Of a stretch of DNA of 25,016 nucleotides, positions 1 through 7,957 are shown piece after piece. Location of the stretch: positions 1 through 25,016 of IMG/VR virus record IMGVR_UViG_3300032006_000077; one strand, written 5' to 3'. Both the position numbers and the translations under genes were made by a program. The stretch is from a virus. The notes beneath the pieces were generated by a model. The model was not told where the DNA came from, searched no databases, and saw only the letters and a list, made by a program, of their open reading frames with translations. How positions within the stretch are numbered: the first letter of the stretch is position 1; each line of letters begins with the position of its first letter.

Positions 1-949
1 TATCTCCTGCATATTCAAATCTATGCAAAGAAGAGGGATCAGGAGTACCACTGTTTGAAATTGCTCGATGGTCTCCGTCTGAAGTTCTACGTCCATTAAC
101 TCTTACAAAGTCACCCCAATGACTTGTTAAATTCCAAGTAACTTTTGAGTCTTTAGTAACGTCTTCTGAAAGTTTGGCCTTAGCAATAATACCTTTAAAT
201 ATTAAATAAGGATTGCCAATAATAGCTCCCGTATCGGTATTAATATGAGCTTTATATATAAAAACTTCTCTATTTATATAACCAGCATAAGTAGTATCAT
301 TAGGATTATTTAGTATTGCAACTATTTCATCGGTTGCTAAGTCAATGGTAACATTGGTTTGAGTAGTTTGAGTTGCGGAAGGTTTTGTTTTTCCAACAAG
401 GGTACAATTAGCTGTTTTATTATCCCCTGTGAAAGTGTCTATTGTGAATTCTTTATCGTTCCAGTCACTGGTATGAGTAACAGTAATTTTATCGCCTTCT
501 GAAAATCCTCTTTCAAGCCAGTCGTCTACCTCTGAGTTCCAAAGCTGTATGGTGGCAGTATAAGGATAAGTACTAGTATTTACCATGGTGAGGGTTACTC
601 TGTCCTCACTATTTGCAGCAATAGTAGAACCTAGAGCAACCGAGGATACAGTAACTGCCAGATTAGCAGCTTTAGCTTCAGTTGTTTCATTAATTCCACC
701 GACTTTTAAAAGACGGTTTGCTACATAGGTTTGTGCCCCATTAGGATCATCTGCAACGTCCTTACTACCATCATCCCAAGTAATATCAACGGAAGCATCT
801 GTAACATAAGAATAGTCAGTAGCAGTTTCGGGGGGTTTTGCGCTTTGAGTTTTTATTACTCTTTCAAACTTTAATAAATGCGCATAGACAAACGAATCCC
901 CCTTTAAGAGAGACCCTTGAACATCAGTATGTACTGCCCTTAAACTCAT
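1..949 (-). CDS. Minor tail / tail-hub protein, partial (C-terminus off left edge)
   Basis: This ORF has no stop before the left edge; 316 codons are visible. The ATG overlaps the stop of the preceding gene as ATGA (946-949), which supports the start. The N-terminal part is beta-rich and threonine/serine-rich with little recognisable. Around residues 225-290 there is a pattern I know from siphophage minor tail proteins: an aromatic 'REVFIYKA' strand, 'DTGAIIGNPYLIFKGII', then 'SHWGDFVRVNGRRT' (about 30 residues later). In related phages such proteins sit next to the distal tail protein and the central tail-tip protein. Position downstream of the tape measure and a distal tail-like gene agrees with a baseplate/tail-tip role. 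Exact family name is not certain. Confidence 0.75.
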   Translation of the reverse strand, partial: MSLRAVHTDVQGSLLKGDSFVYAHLLKFERVIKTQSAKPPETATDYSYVTDASVDITWDDGSKDVADDPNGAQTYVANRLLKVGGINETTEAKAANLAVTVSSVALGSTIAANSEDRVTLTMVNTSTYPYTATIQLWNSEVDDWLERGFSEGDKITVTHTSDWNDKEFTIDTFTGDNKTANCTLVGKTKPSATQTTQTNVTIDLATDEIVAILNNPNDTTYAGYINREVFIYKAHINTDTGAIIGNPYLIFKGIIAKAKLSEDVTKDSKVTWNLTSHWGDFVRVNGRRTSDGDHRAISNSGTPDPSSLHRFEYAGD

Positions 950-1764
950 AAGTATTCTTCTAATTTTAGATTAAATTTATAAAGATTATCGGTTCCTAGA
1001 GAATATTCTCTGACCGCACTGGGTAAAATTACTTTAAATTGTACCCCTTTGAATGTTGCGGTTTTATCAGCGGCAACACTTTTTGAAAGAGGAGGAGTTA
1101 TTCCTACTCGTATAGTTCTTTCATCCGCGTCTTGATCGCTACTTGTTTGAGGAATAATATTATACTTCCAATATGTTTCTATATAAGTAACCATATACAC
1201 TTTTTTATGGTTAGTATTAGTTGAATCATTAAAAGTACATACATCACCTACTGCGGGTATATTAAAAGGCTCATCGGTAGTATTTGAATTAGCTGTTTTA
1301 ATATCTGCTCCTGCAGCGTTCTTTAATTTCCACCCTGAGGACTGAGTTAAAAGAACAGAAGTTGCCCCTGCAGCCTGTGCTCCGACTGCAGCGAATGTAT
1401 TCGTATTATAAGTAGCTTCTCCAGATTCATTTGTATCTGTATTAAATAAAGCATTTTGAGAACTAGCATACTGTGGGAGTTCTACATAGAAAGGAGTTAA
1501 CGGGCCTCTTTGCTGGAGTAAAAAAGTATAAACAGGATTAAATTCTGCTCTAGTCATAGGGTGGTATCCTATGTCAATATTCCACTTTTGTCCTGCTGCC
1601 GCTCTAGAAATAACTCTTTGCGAATTGGTTCTAGACATCATTATTTTTTGATCGGAAGTTAGTTTTACGCTTGCAAAACCAGGACCGGCATCACCGCTTG
1701 AGTCTGCTGCGCCCCAATAGCTTCTTTTATTGGAAGGATCTGGTAATACTGTTAAAAAAGCCAT
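946..1764 (-). CDS. Distal tail / minor tail protein
   Basis: A 272-residue protein starting at the ATG one base after the tape measure stop (TAA-T-ATG). An upstream TTG-type start would add six residues but would overlap the tape measure. The N-terminus ('MAFLTVLPDP') is followed by a region like the small beta-sandwich tail proteins next to tape measures ('SRAAAGQKWNIDIGYHPMTRAEF', residues about 55-77, then 'PLTPFYVELP'), and the C-terminus ends in 'NLKLEEYL', the type of ending seen in distal tail proteins that wrap the tube tip. Mid-protein there is a Thr/Ala-rich insertion. The gene is followed, with a 4-base overlap, by the partial tail-hub gene. Function is inferred mainly from position and fold-like pattern; enzymatic motifs are absent. 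Confidence 0.7.
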   Translation of the reverse strand: MAFLTVLPDPSNKRSYWGAADSSGDAGPGFASVKLTSDQKIMMSRTNSQRVISRAAAGQKWNIDIGYHPMTRAEFNPVYTFLLQQRGPLTPFYVELPQYASSQNALFNTDTNESGEATYNTNTFAAVGAQAAGATSVLLTQSSGWKLKNAAGADIKTANSNTTDEPFNIPAVGDVCTFNDSTNTNHKKVYMVTYIETYWKYNIIPQTSSDQDADERTIRVGITPPLSKSVAADKTATFKGVQFKVILPSAVREYSLGTDNLYKFNLKLEEYL

Positions 1765-1765
1765 A

Positions 1766-4700
1766 TTATCGTCTCGATACAAAGCCTTGGTGAGGAGTTA
1801 AAACTTGATCGTCTATTTCTTCCATAAATTCCTCACCGTATGAATTAGCTGCAGTTCTTAGCATTGATATAATATGTCCTTGTTGTTGAAGTAACACTTC
1901 TTCTACTCCTGCTGCATCTACTGCATTGATATTAAAGGTAACATTTGAAGTTCCTCCTGTCATTTCTGCGGTATCATCCGCAGGTACAATAGTACCTGGA
2001 CGATCTGGCATAAATAATTCGGGTCCCTGCTCTCCGACTACATAACCTGTTGTGCCTCCATAAGCTCTATGCCGTTTGCCGTAGAAAGCACCTCGGAAGT
2101 TTTCTGCTCCTCCAACACCTTGGTCGCCTCGGAAGTACGCTAGTTCGCCTCGGGCTGACTGAGACTTTGCTAAGTCACTAGACTTTTTACGATTTCCTAC
2201 GGCAACACTGGAGGGCCCTTGGCTTCCTCCACTGATAGAGCCTCCACCTTGATAGGAAGTACCAGCAACTATAGCTAATTGTGCGGCTCCTATTGCAACT
2301 ATCATTGCAGATAACCAGCCTCCTAATAATGGACCAGAACCTACTGGAGGAGGTGCCCAAGCAGCCATTGCAGCCATTGCAGTATTTGCAATTATAGAAG
2401 CCATTTGAATTTTCTTCTGTTGCTCAAATGCTTTTCGCTGCATCTGCTCTTTTTTCTTTTCCATCTGCCTTATTTTTGCAAGGCTTTCTTTTGACTTTCC
2501 GTCTCGTTTTTTCTCTGCTGCAATTTCTTTATCAATTGCTGCGATTCTTGCATTTGAACTCGCTTGAAGAATTTGCCCCACTTGAGCAATAGTATTAGCC
2601 ACAGCTCCCATAACTGCTTGAGCTTTTTCCATCCCTGTTTCTGCTACTTTTATTTCCTCTGCGGCAGTAGCCCAAGAGGCACCAATCGATAATGCGCCTT
2701 GCCCTACTGCAGCCACTAACTCACCTTCAGGACCTAGCTGTTTTAAAGTTTCCATCATAGGAGTTAAAGCTGCTTGTACTCCTTGAATTTTTTGGGAGGT
2801 ATGCTCCAAAGAATCTAAACCTCCCGCTTCATTTTGGTTTTGAATTATTTCTGCAGTAGTACCTCCTGTTGCTCCAAGAATTTCAGCTGTACGCTGCTCT
2901 TTAGTTTTTTCTGTACCTTCTGTTATGCCATTAATAACACCATTTTTTACAGCTAAAGCAAGATCTTTTTGTAGCTGTGCAGCAGGGCCGTCGGGACCGC
3001 CTAATTTCATGGCGGCGGCTATACTTGTTCCTATAGCTGAGTCTTCGTATGCTGTTTCTGTGAAAGAGGTATCGCCCTTCTTAGCTGCTTGTTCTTTTAA
3101 AAAGGCTTGCTCTTTTGCATGTATAACTCTCATTTCCTTATCAAGAACCGTTAATTTCTGCTGATTCATAACAGCTTCAAGCTTAATCCTAATTAAGGTC
3201 ATCTGATATTCATTTTCAGCCGCTAGTTTTCTTCTTTCTATTAAATTTAGCCCTTTTTCAGTGGTTTGTGTACCGTCCGCATTAATCCTTATCATCTCCT
3301 TTTTAATACCTTGAGCAGCTATTAACTGATCATTAGCATTTAAATCCGAGCGATAGCCTCTACTAGGGTCGGCTCTGTTTGCTGCCGCTATATCCCGTTT
3401 GTTTTGTTCTTCTTCTAAGTCTAGCATTTTGTTCTGAGCACTCATCATTTTACTCGTTATATCTAAGAGTGCTTTTTTAGCTGTTTGTTGACGTTGTAAA
3501 ATGACTAAGTTTTCTGTTTCTACATCCAGACTCTTCTGTAAATGATCGGGCATAGCAGCTGCAAACGCGTCTCGTTCAGCTTCCATCGCCAAAATATTTG
3601 AATTAGTATGTTCAGCTCCTTCCTGTATTCCTGCAGCAGTTCTTTTTAATTTTATATCTTGATCCATTCGATCTAGAGTTGCTTGCGCAATTTCTGCTTC
3701 TTTCTCGAAGGTAGCGGCTGCTGCACCAGATAAGCCTTCTTTAGTTTTTAATAAGGCTAACTCTGCTTTTAGAGTTGTCATTTTTTGCTTATAGGTAATT
3801 TGTTGCTTTTTTTCGTTCTCAAAAGTTTCTGAAACAGTATCTAAATTATTTTGAAGAATTTGCCATAAAGACTCTTCCAACATTAATTTTCCTTTGGAGT
3901 TTTCTATGTCCTTTTTAGAAATACCCAATAACTTTAGAGTATCTGCACCCGCTTTTTCCGCAAAAGCTGATAGCTTATCAAAAGTCGAAGCAGCATTATC
4001 AGTATCTGCCACATATCCTTTTAGTTCTTTAAAACCCGTAACTATGTCATCAACATCACTAGTATCTTTTATTTTTGCTAGGAATTTGGTCATAGGCTCG
4101 TCTAAGCCTTCGATTTCCTTTGCGAGCCCCGCCATTGCAGTATTTGTATCGTTATTATTTTTCTTTAATTGTGCCATAGCTGCATTTAACTGGTTTAAGG
4201 TTACATTTCCTTCTTCGAGGTCTTTTAGATTTAATCCTGCCTCTTCCAAAGCTGCACTCATTACCTTAGAACCTTTTGCAAGGTTTTGAACCTGTTCTAA
4301 TACTTTACTGTCTTTGTTTATCTGGTCTCCGCCTATGCCTTCTGACTTATCTAATTCTGCCTGTACTGCTGCTAATTTTGTATACTCTCCAATCGCTGTA
4401 TTCATGATATTATTTAATGCGATATATCTATCTGAAATAGTTTTAATTTTAGTGGACTGACCGTCCATAGCTAACTCTACTTCATTTAAATTAGTTTTGA
4501 GATCTTCAAAAGCTAGACTTGCATTTTCTGCTGCAGCTTGTAATTTGGTTTCTTCTTCAGATTGCATCGCTTCTTTTAAGGCCTTATACCCTTCCCATAG
4601 AAGCATTACGGCCATTATAGCTAATCCAATCCAATTCAAAGCCGCCATTATGGCTGCTCCCATAAATGCTATTCCTGCACCTGCTGCTCTAGCGGCCCCT

Positions 4701-6130
4701 TTTACCACGCCCATGACTTTTGCCAGCCTACCAAGGCTTGCCGTAGCGGCGGTACTAGCTACATATAGAGCACCCATATCAACTACAAGCTGCTTAATGC
4801 CCGCTCTTAGTCCATGGGTTTGAAGAGTATTTACAGCATTAGTTTGAGAATTTCTAATATTAGCTAAATCTAGTGCTAATTTTGCCTTAACTAAGCCTAG
4901 ATGATCTTTTTTAGACTGTCTTAATGCACTCAAAGAATTCCATGTTGACCTACTAAATAGTCCATTGGATTTTATATTATTAGTCAAGGAGCGCTGATAG
5001 GCGGACATAGATCTAACAGAACCTGCTAATCCTGATTTCCATTTTTCGGTTGCTACATTGCCTTTAGCGAGCTCTTCTTTTAGCTCCATTACTTTTTTAG
5101 AGCCTTTTCCTGTTACTCCAGTAAGTTTTGCAACATCTACTGCTGCTTTCGCACTTTTAGCAGACCATTCTCCCATTTTTCCAATGAGAGCTCCCATTGC
5201 AGGCTGAACCATCTTTCCAGCCGTTGAAGCAAATAAAATCAAAGCACCAACAAGCATTGTCTGACTGCTGGCCATTAGTTTAATTACGGGGCTTAAAGCA
5301 TTATTTATTAAATTTAAGAAGGATTCAGTTAAGTTAGCAAATGTTGCAGCTAGTTGTGTATAAGGATTTACATCTACATCTCCTAAAGCTGAGAACTTTT
5401 TCTCTCCTTCTTCAAGAACTGCGTTCATAAATGCTTGTTGTTTCTCAAATCGTGTTAAATCATCGGCCCCTTTGCCTAAGCTTGCAGCATAAGTTGCTGT
5501 AGCATCATCCAGACGAACCATAATTCCTAGTTCATCAAGAAGTTCCGGCTCCATTTTAATGGCACCTTTTGTAATCCTTTGCATCGCATCATTTAAGTCA
5601 CGACCAAGGGCTTGGCTGGCCATTCGTGCAACCTTTCCTAGTCTTTCTATATAACTAGGATCAAATCCGGCACTAGTAACTTGTGCCGTAGTTCTCATTG
5701 CTTCTTCTAGACTTATAGCATTTCCTGTAGCTTTTACAAGATTACTAGACAAAGAATTCATAGCAACACCGGACGCTTGTCCCATTGCTACCAACCCATC
5801 TTTTAGCTTTTCTACTTGAGCTGCTCTTGAAAGTGCCCCGAATGCGGCAGTAAGAGCAAAGATATTAGCGGCTAACGTTGCATAAGCCGCAACCAACCCT
5901 GAGCTTCCGCCCATGGTTTGATTCATTTTTGAAAAACCTTTTGCGCTAGAGAGGCCTGCCTGGCCTACTCCTTTTTCTGCTTTATGGAACCTACTACGAC
6001 TTTTTGTGGCTCGATCAGTAGATCGACTAAGATCATCCGTACTTTTAGCCGCTGCGCCCGCTTCTTTAGCAATAACTTTTAAGTTGCCGTCCTTTTCGAC
6101 TTTAACTTTAAATGTAATACTATTTGCCAC
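1766..6130 (-). CDS. Tape measure protein
   Basis: At 1454 residues this is the longest gene in the window and lies directly after the G/T chaperone pair, the invariant place of the siphovirus tape measure. It is alanine/lysine/glutamate-rich and mostly helical, with hydrophobic stretches near residues 78-100, 290-305 and 480-515 and again near 1275-1310, typical of tape measures that insert in the host membrane on DNA ejection. Long coiled-coil segments lie between (about 800-1010 and 1200-1270). The C-terminus has a glycine/serine-rich segment and 'VGEQGPELFMPDRPGTIVP', a motif very common at the C-terminal ends of tape measures. At about 1.5 angstrom per residue, the length predicts a tail of roughly 215 nm. 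It overlaps the T gene by 11 bases. No lytic transglycosylase or peptidase motif was recognised. Confidence 0.95.
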   Translation of the reverse strand: MANSITFKVKVEKDGNLKVIAKEAGAAAKSTDDLSRSTDRATKSRSRFHKAEKGVGQAGLSSAKGFSKMNQTMGGSSGLVAAYATLAANIFALTAAFGALSRAAQVEKLKDGLVAMGQASGVAMNSLSSNLVKATGNAISLEEAMRTTAQVTSAGFDPSYIERLGKVARMASQALGRDLNDAMQRITKGAIKMEPELLDELGIMVRLDDATATYAASLGKGADDLTRFEKQQAFMNAVLEEGEKKFSALGDVDVNPYTQLAATFANLTESFLNLINNALSPVIKLMASSQTMLVGALILFASTAGKMVQPAMGALIGKMGEWSAKSAKAAVDVAKLTGVTGKGSKKVMELKEELAKGNVATEKWKSGLAGSVRSMSAYQRSLTNNIKSNGLFSRSTWNSLSALRQSKKDHLGLVKAKLALDLANIRNSQTNAVNTLQTHGLRAGIKQLVVDMGALYVASTAATASLGRLAKVMGVVKGAARAAGAGIAFMGAAIMAALNWIGLAIMAVMLLWEGYKALKEAMQSEEETKLQAAAENASLAFEDLKTNLNEVELAMDGQSTKIKTISDRYIALNNIMNTAIGEYTKLAAVQAELDKSEGIGGDQINKDSKVLEQVQNLAKGSKVMSAALEEAGLNLKDLEEGNVTLNQLNAAMAQLKKNNNDTNTAMAGLAKEIEGLDEPMTKFLAKIKDTSDVDDIVTGFKELKGYVADTDNAASTFDKLSAFAEKAGADTLKLLGISKKDIENSKGKLMLEESLWQILQNNLDTVSETFENEKKQQITYKQKMTTLKAELALLKTKEGLSGAAAATFEKEAEIAQATLDRMDQDIKLKRTAAGIQEGAEHTNSNILAMEAERDAFAAAMPDHLQKSLDVETENLVILQRQQTAKKALLDITSKMMSAQNKMLDLEEEQNKRDIAAANRADPSRGYRSDLNANDQLIAAQGIKKEMIRINADGTQTTEKGLNLIERRKLAAENEYQMTLIRIKLEAVMNQQKLTVLDKEMRVIHAKEQAFLKEQAAKKGDTSFTETAYEDSAIGTSIAAAMKLGGPDGPAAQLQKDLALAVKNGVINGITEGTEKTKEQRTAEILGATGGTTAEIIQNQNEAGGLDSLEHTSQKIQGVQAALTPMMETLKQLGPEGELVAAVGQGALSIGASWATAAEEIKVAETGMEKAQAVMGAVANTIAQVGQILQASSNARIAAIDKEIAAEKKRDGKSKESLAKIRQMEKKKEQMQRKAFEQQKKIQMASIIANTAMAAMAAWAPPPVGSGPLLGGWLSAMIVAIGAAQLAIVAGTSYQGGGSISGGSQGPSSVAVGNRKKSSDLAKSQSARGELAYFRGDQGVGGAENFRGAFYGKRHRAYGGTTGYVVGEQGPELFMPDRPGTIVPADDTAEMTGGTSNVTFNINAVDAAGVEEVLLQQQGHIISMLRTAANSYGEEFMEEIDDQVLTPHQGFVSRR

Positions 6131-6539
6131 TAGACTTTCTCTTTATCTTATCATATTCCCGCTTTAATTGCTCTGCGGATTTTTTGATAGCTCTGGCGTC
6201 TAACCACTCTATAATTTCTAGAAGAAAATCGTTGTCTTCCTCCTTTATTCCATAAACATTCATATATAGTTTAAGATTTGTATAATCTTTTCCTATATAC
6301 CCGATTTCAGGAAATACTCTGTCCCCTAGTCGGTTAAAAATTTGTAAAGCATCAGCTACAAGATCCGGAAAATCTTCCATAGTGGGAGGAATTTTATCTT
6401 CCTCTATCTCTAGCCCCATTTGTTCCTGCATCTCGAAGTACCGCTCTGCGGTCATTCCACCATCAAGATTTCGAAACAGCTCCTCCAGTCTTTCTAGGCA
6501 CTTCTCCTTTTGGCTCGCTACGAAAGTTATCGAGGTCAA
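6120..6539 (-). CDS. Tail assembly chaperone, T-type frameshift partner
   Basis: This frame is open from just after a TAG near 6543 and overlaps the preceding G-like gene in another frame over 6463-6539. There is no convincing start: the first codon is a TTG inside the G frame, and the first ATG lies at about residue 29. The protein is acidic and helical ('DFPDLVADALQIFNRLG', 'FLLEIIEWLDARAIKKS'), as expected for the T part of lambda-like G/GT chaperones that coat the tape measure. By analogy it is made as a C-terminal extension of the G-like protein by ribosomal frameshifting. Here the T frame is +1 (or -2) relative to G rather than lambda's -1. A slip at the CCAAAAG site would yield a fusion of about 264 residues. 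Confidence 0.8.
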   Translation of the reverse strand: MTSITFVASQKEKCLERLEELFRNLDGGMTAERYFEMQEQMGLEIEEDKIPPTMEDFPDLVADALQIFNRLGDRVFPEIGYIGKDYTNLKLYMNVYGIKEEDNDFLLEIIEWLDARAIKKSAEQLKREYDKIKRKSSGK

Positions 6540-6915
6540 AGACTACCTCGTTGAGCCAAGTATCAAATTCAGTTGATTGACTTACAAGTACTTCAGCGTT
6601 TTCTTCTGAATACTCAACTTCTTTAGTAGGGTCTTGGTCGTCTATATCAACAAGAATTAAAGTTTCTAAATGCGCCAAAGTAAGTCCTTTCCAATTTTTC
6701 ACAGTTTTACGTGTAAACTCGGTAACAAATTTTTCATCATCTAGAACTTCTTCTGCCATTCTGGATTTTCTATTAAACTTTGTTGTAGTACACTTTTTAC
6801 GTATACCTGTTAATTCTTTTCGTGAGAGGTTTGCTATCTCTACTGAGAACCCGTCGAGTCCGGCAAAGTCTATCCACTTTGCTTTACTGTCGACTACTAA
6901 TTTTTTTAATTCCAT
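6463..6915 (-). CDS. Tail assembly chaperone, G-type
   Basis: A 150-residue acidic protein between the tail tube paralog and the tape measure. An AGGAGT ribosome-binding site lies ten bases before the ATG. Residues 1-75 are basic/mixed ('KLVVDSKAKWIDFAGLDGF', 'KFVTEFTRKTVKNWKGLT'); the latter 'nWkGlt' pattern followed by an acidic stretch is frequent in siphophage G-type chaperones. The C-terminal 20 residues, after the candidate slip site, are low-complexity ('EPKGEVPRKTGG'), consistent with a tail that is dispensable in the frameshift product. Role: binds the tape measure and recruits tail tube subunits; it is not expected in the mature virion. Identification rests on gene order and on the overlapping open frame that follows. 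Confidence 0.85.
   Translation of the reverse strand: MELKKLVVDSKAKWIDFAGLDGFSVEIANLSRKELTGIRKKCTTTKFNRKSRMAEEVLDDEKFVTEFTRKTVKNWKGLTLAHLETLILVDIDDQDPTKEVEYSEENAEVLVSQSTEFDTWLNEVVFDLDNFRSEPKGEVPRKTGGAVSKS
6507..6513 (-). promoter_or_regulatory. Candidate +1 ribosomal frameshift site (CCAAAAG)
   Basis: Within the G/T overlap the G frame reads CCA-AAA-GGA (codons 135-137). A lysyl-tRNA on AAA can re-pair with AAG after a +1 slip, and the next T-frame codon is GAG. The site also forms an anti-SD-like AAAAGGAG. A second option is TTT-C at 6525-6522, where tRNA-Phe can re-pair TTT to TTC. The choice between them is inference. Confidence 0.45.
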
Positions 6916-6929
6916 AAAATCACATACTC

Positions 6930-7853
6930 CTATGTTGTGGTATAAGTTATAACGCTAGATAGCGCTGTGGGTCTTTGAGTCATTCGCCAGTTATATTCCT
7001 CCCCAAATATACCGCCGGCCGACATCCTGTTTGTAAATGAACAATTAGTAATATTAAAGTCTACTCCATAAAAGGTGCCCTTGGTTCCTGCTTTTAACCT
7101 AAAACTAGTATCTGAATCCCAAGTTAATACACTAGTACTTCTTTCATTTAGGTACTTTTGAATACTTCCTCCAAGCACCTGTTTCCCTTGTGTAAAAGCA
7201 CTGGGATACATTGTTGTGGCTACATTAGTTACTGCTGCCGCACCTTGTAAAGTATCATATCTATTCCATTGTATATCATTCTGCAATTCTACATTTACTC
7301 CAATTACAGAACTGGAAACATCATCAGACCCCAGCGTTAGAGTGGCGAGAGTGGGTACGATATAAGTCGAAGTAGTTGCCGCTGGTTCACTACCTGGAAT
7401 CGTCCCACTAAATTTTGACAGTTTTGCAGCTTCTCCACTTATGCTTAATCTCAGGGGTCTAGATTTATTAATCTCGAAATTCCCATCTTGAATAACACAG
7501 TTTTCCAGCTTCCAAACTTGATCCGGAACAGGGTCAGGCAAAGAACCTAACGGAGGGCTTCCCGGATTTGAAATGTACATATCAAATGTTGCAGAATCAA
7601 GAAGACGATCAAATAATATTTTATGCTTATCTTCTTGTACTAAATAAAAACTTAAGCTAAACTCTGCAGGGTTTGCTCTATTTATTACAGAACCTTCAAA
7701 ACTTGATTGGTTATGTAATGTTTTTACTTCATAACTCTTTTCTTGAAAAGTTTGTCCAAACTCAATTTCAGTTACATCTATTTTATAGCGAGTCGGAGTA
7801 GTTCCATAGACGACTCGTACTTCGACTTCTTTCTTAAAACTTAGGTTTGGCAT
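6930..7853 (-). CDS. Second tail-tube-like protein (paralog of major tail protein)
   Basis: A 307-residue protein, almost all beta-strand in pattern. It aligns by eye with the neighbouring 548-residue major tail protein in order: 'PAEFSLSFYLV' with 'AAEWSFSTYVR'; 'WKLENCVIQDGNFEI' with 'YKLENAVVNEASIDF'; 'ATLTLGSDDVSSSV' with 'TNLTLAPETAFKAD'; 'VNVELQNDIQW' with 'GNVTISNNISY'; 'QVLGGSIQKYL' with 'SVTGSLTCYL'. I therefore read it as a second tube-fold subunit, lacking the insertion domain of its larger neighbour. It could be a tail-tube variant, the tube initiator or a terminal ring. It has its own consensus promoter and a hairpin leader. It precedes the G/T chaperones, the usual place of the main tube gene. 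Confidence 0.7.
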   Translation of the reverse strand: MPNLSFKKEVEVRVVYGTTPTRYKIDVTEIEFGQTFQEKSYEVKTLHNQSSFEGSVINRANPAEFSLSFYLVQEDKHKILFDRLLDSATFDMYISNPGSPPLGSLPDPVPDQVWKLENCVIQDGNFEINKSRPLRLSISGEAAKLSKFSGTIPGSEPAATTSTYIVPTLATLTLGSDDVSSSVIGVNVELQNDIQWNRYDTLQGAAAVTNVATTMYPSAFTQGKQVLGGSIQKYLNERSTSVLTWDSDTSFRLKAGTKGTFYGVDFNITNCSFTNRMSAGGIFGEEYNWRMTQRPTALSSVITYTTT

Positions 7854-7873
7854 TTCGTCTCTTCAATATAAGA

Positions 7874-7894
7874 AGGGGGCCAAAAAGACCCCCT
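7874..7894 (-). terminator. Hairpin in the leader of the second tube gene (weak terminator or 5' stabiliser)
   Basis: On the minus-strand RNA an 8-bp stem (AGGGGGUC / GGCCCCCU, with one G-U pair) closes a UUUUU loop and is followed by UUCUUAUAUU, a poor U-tract. The G-U pair would be an A-C mismatch on the plus strand, so the structure belongs to minus-strand RNA. It lies about 8 bases after the predicted start of the 7909-7937 promoter and 20 bases before the ATG. Confidence 0.6.
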
Positions 7895-7908
7895 AATCTT
7901 TACCCTAT

Positions 7909-7937
7909 ATTATATTTCAAAACACCACAAATGTCAA
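7909..7937 (-). promoter_or_regulatory. Consensus sigma70-type promoter for the second tube gene
   Basis: Minus strand: TTGACA (7937-7932), 17-bp spacer, TATAAT (7914-7909). Both hexamers are exact. An A/T-rich stretch precedes the -35. Predicted start near 7902, giving a leader of about 50 bases that contains the hairpin. It is placed between the two tail-tube genes. Confidence 0.85.
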
Positions 7938-7957
7938 GAATTATTTTTTAGGGGTTA

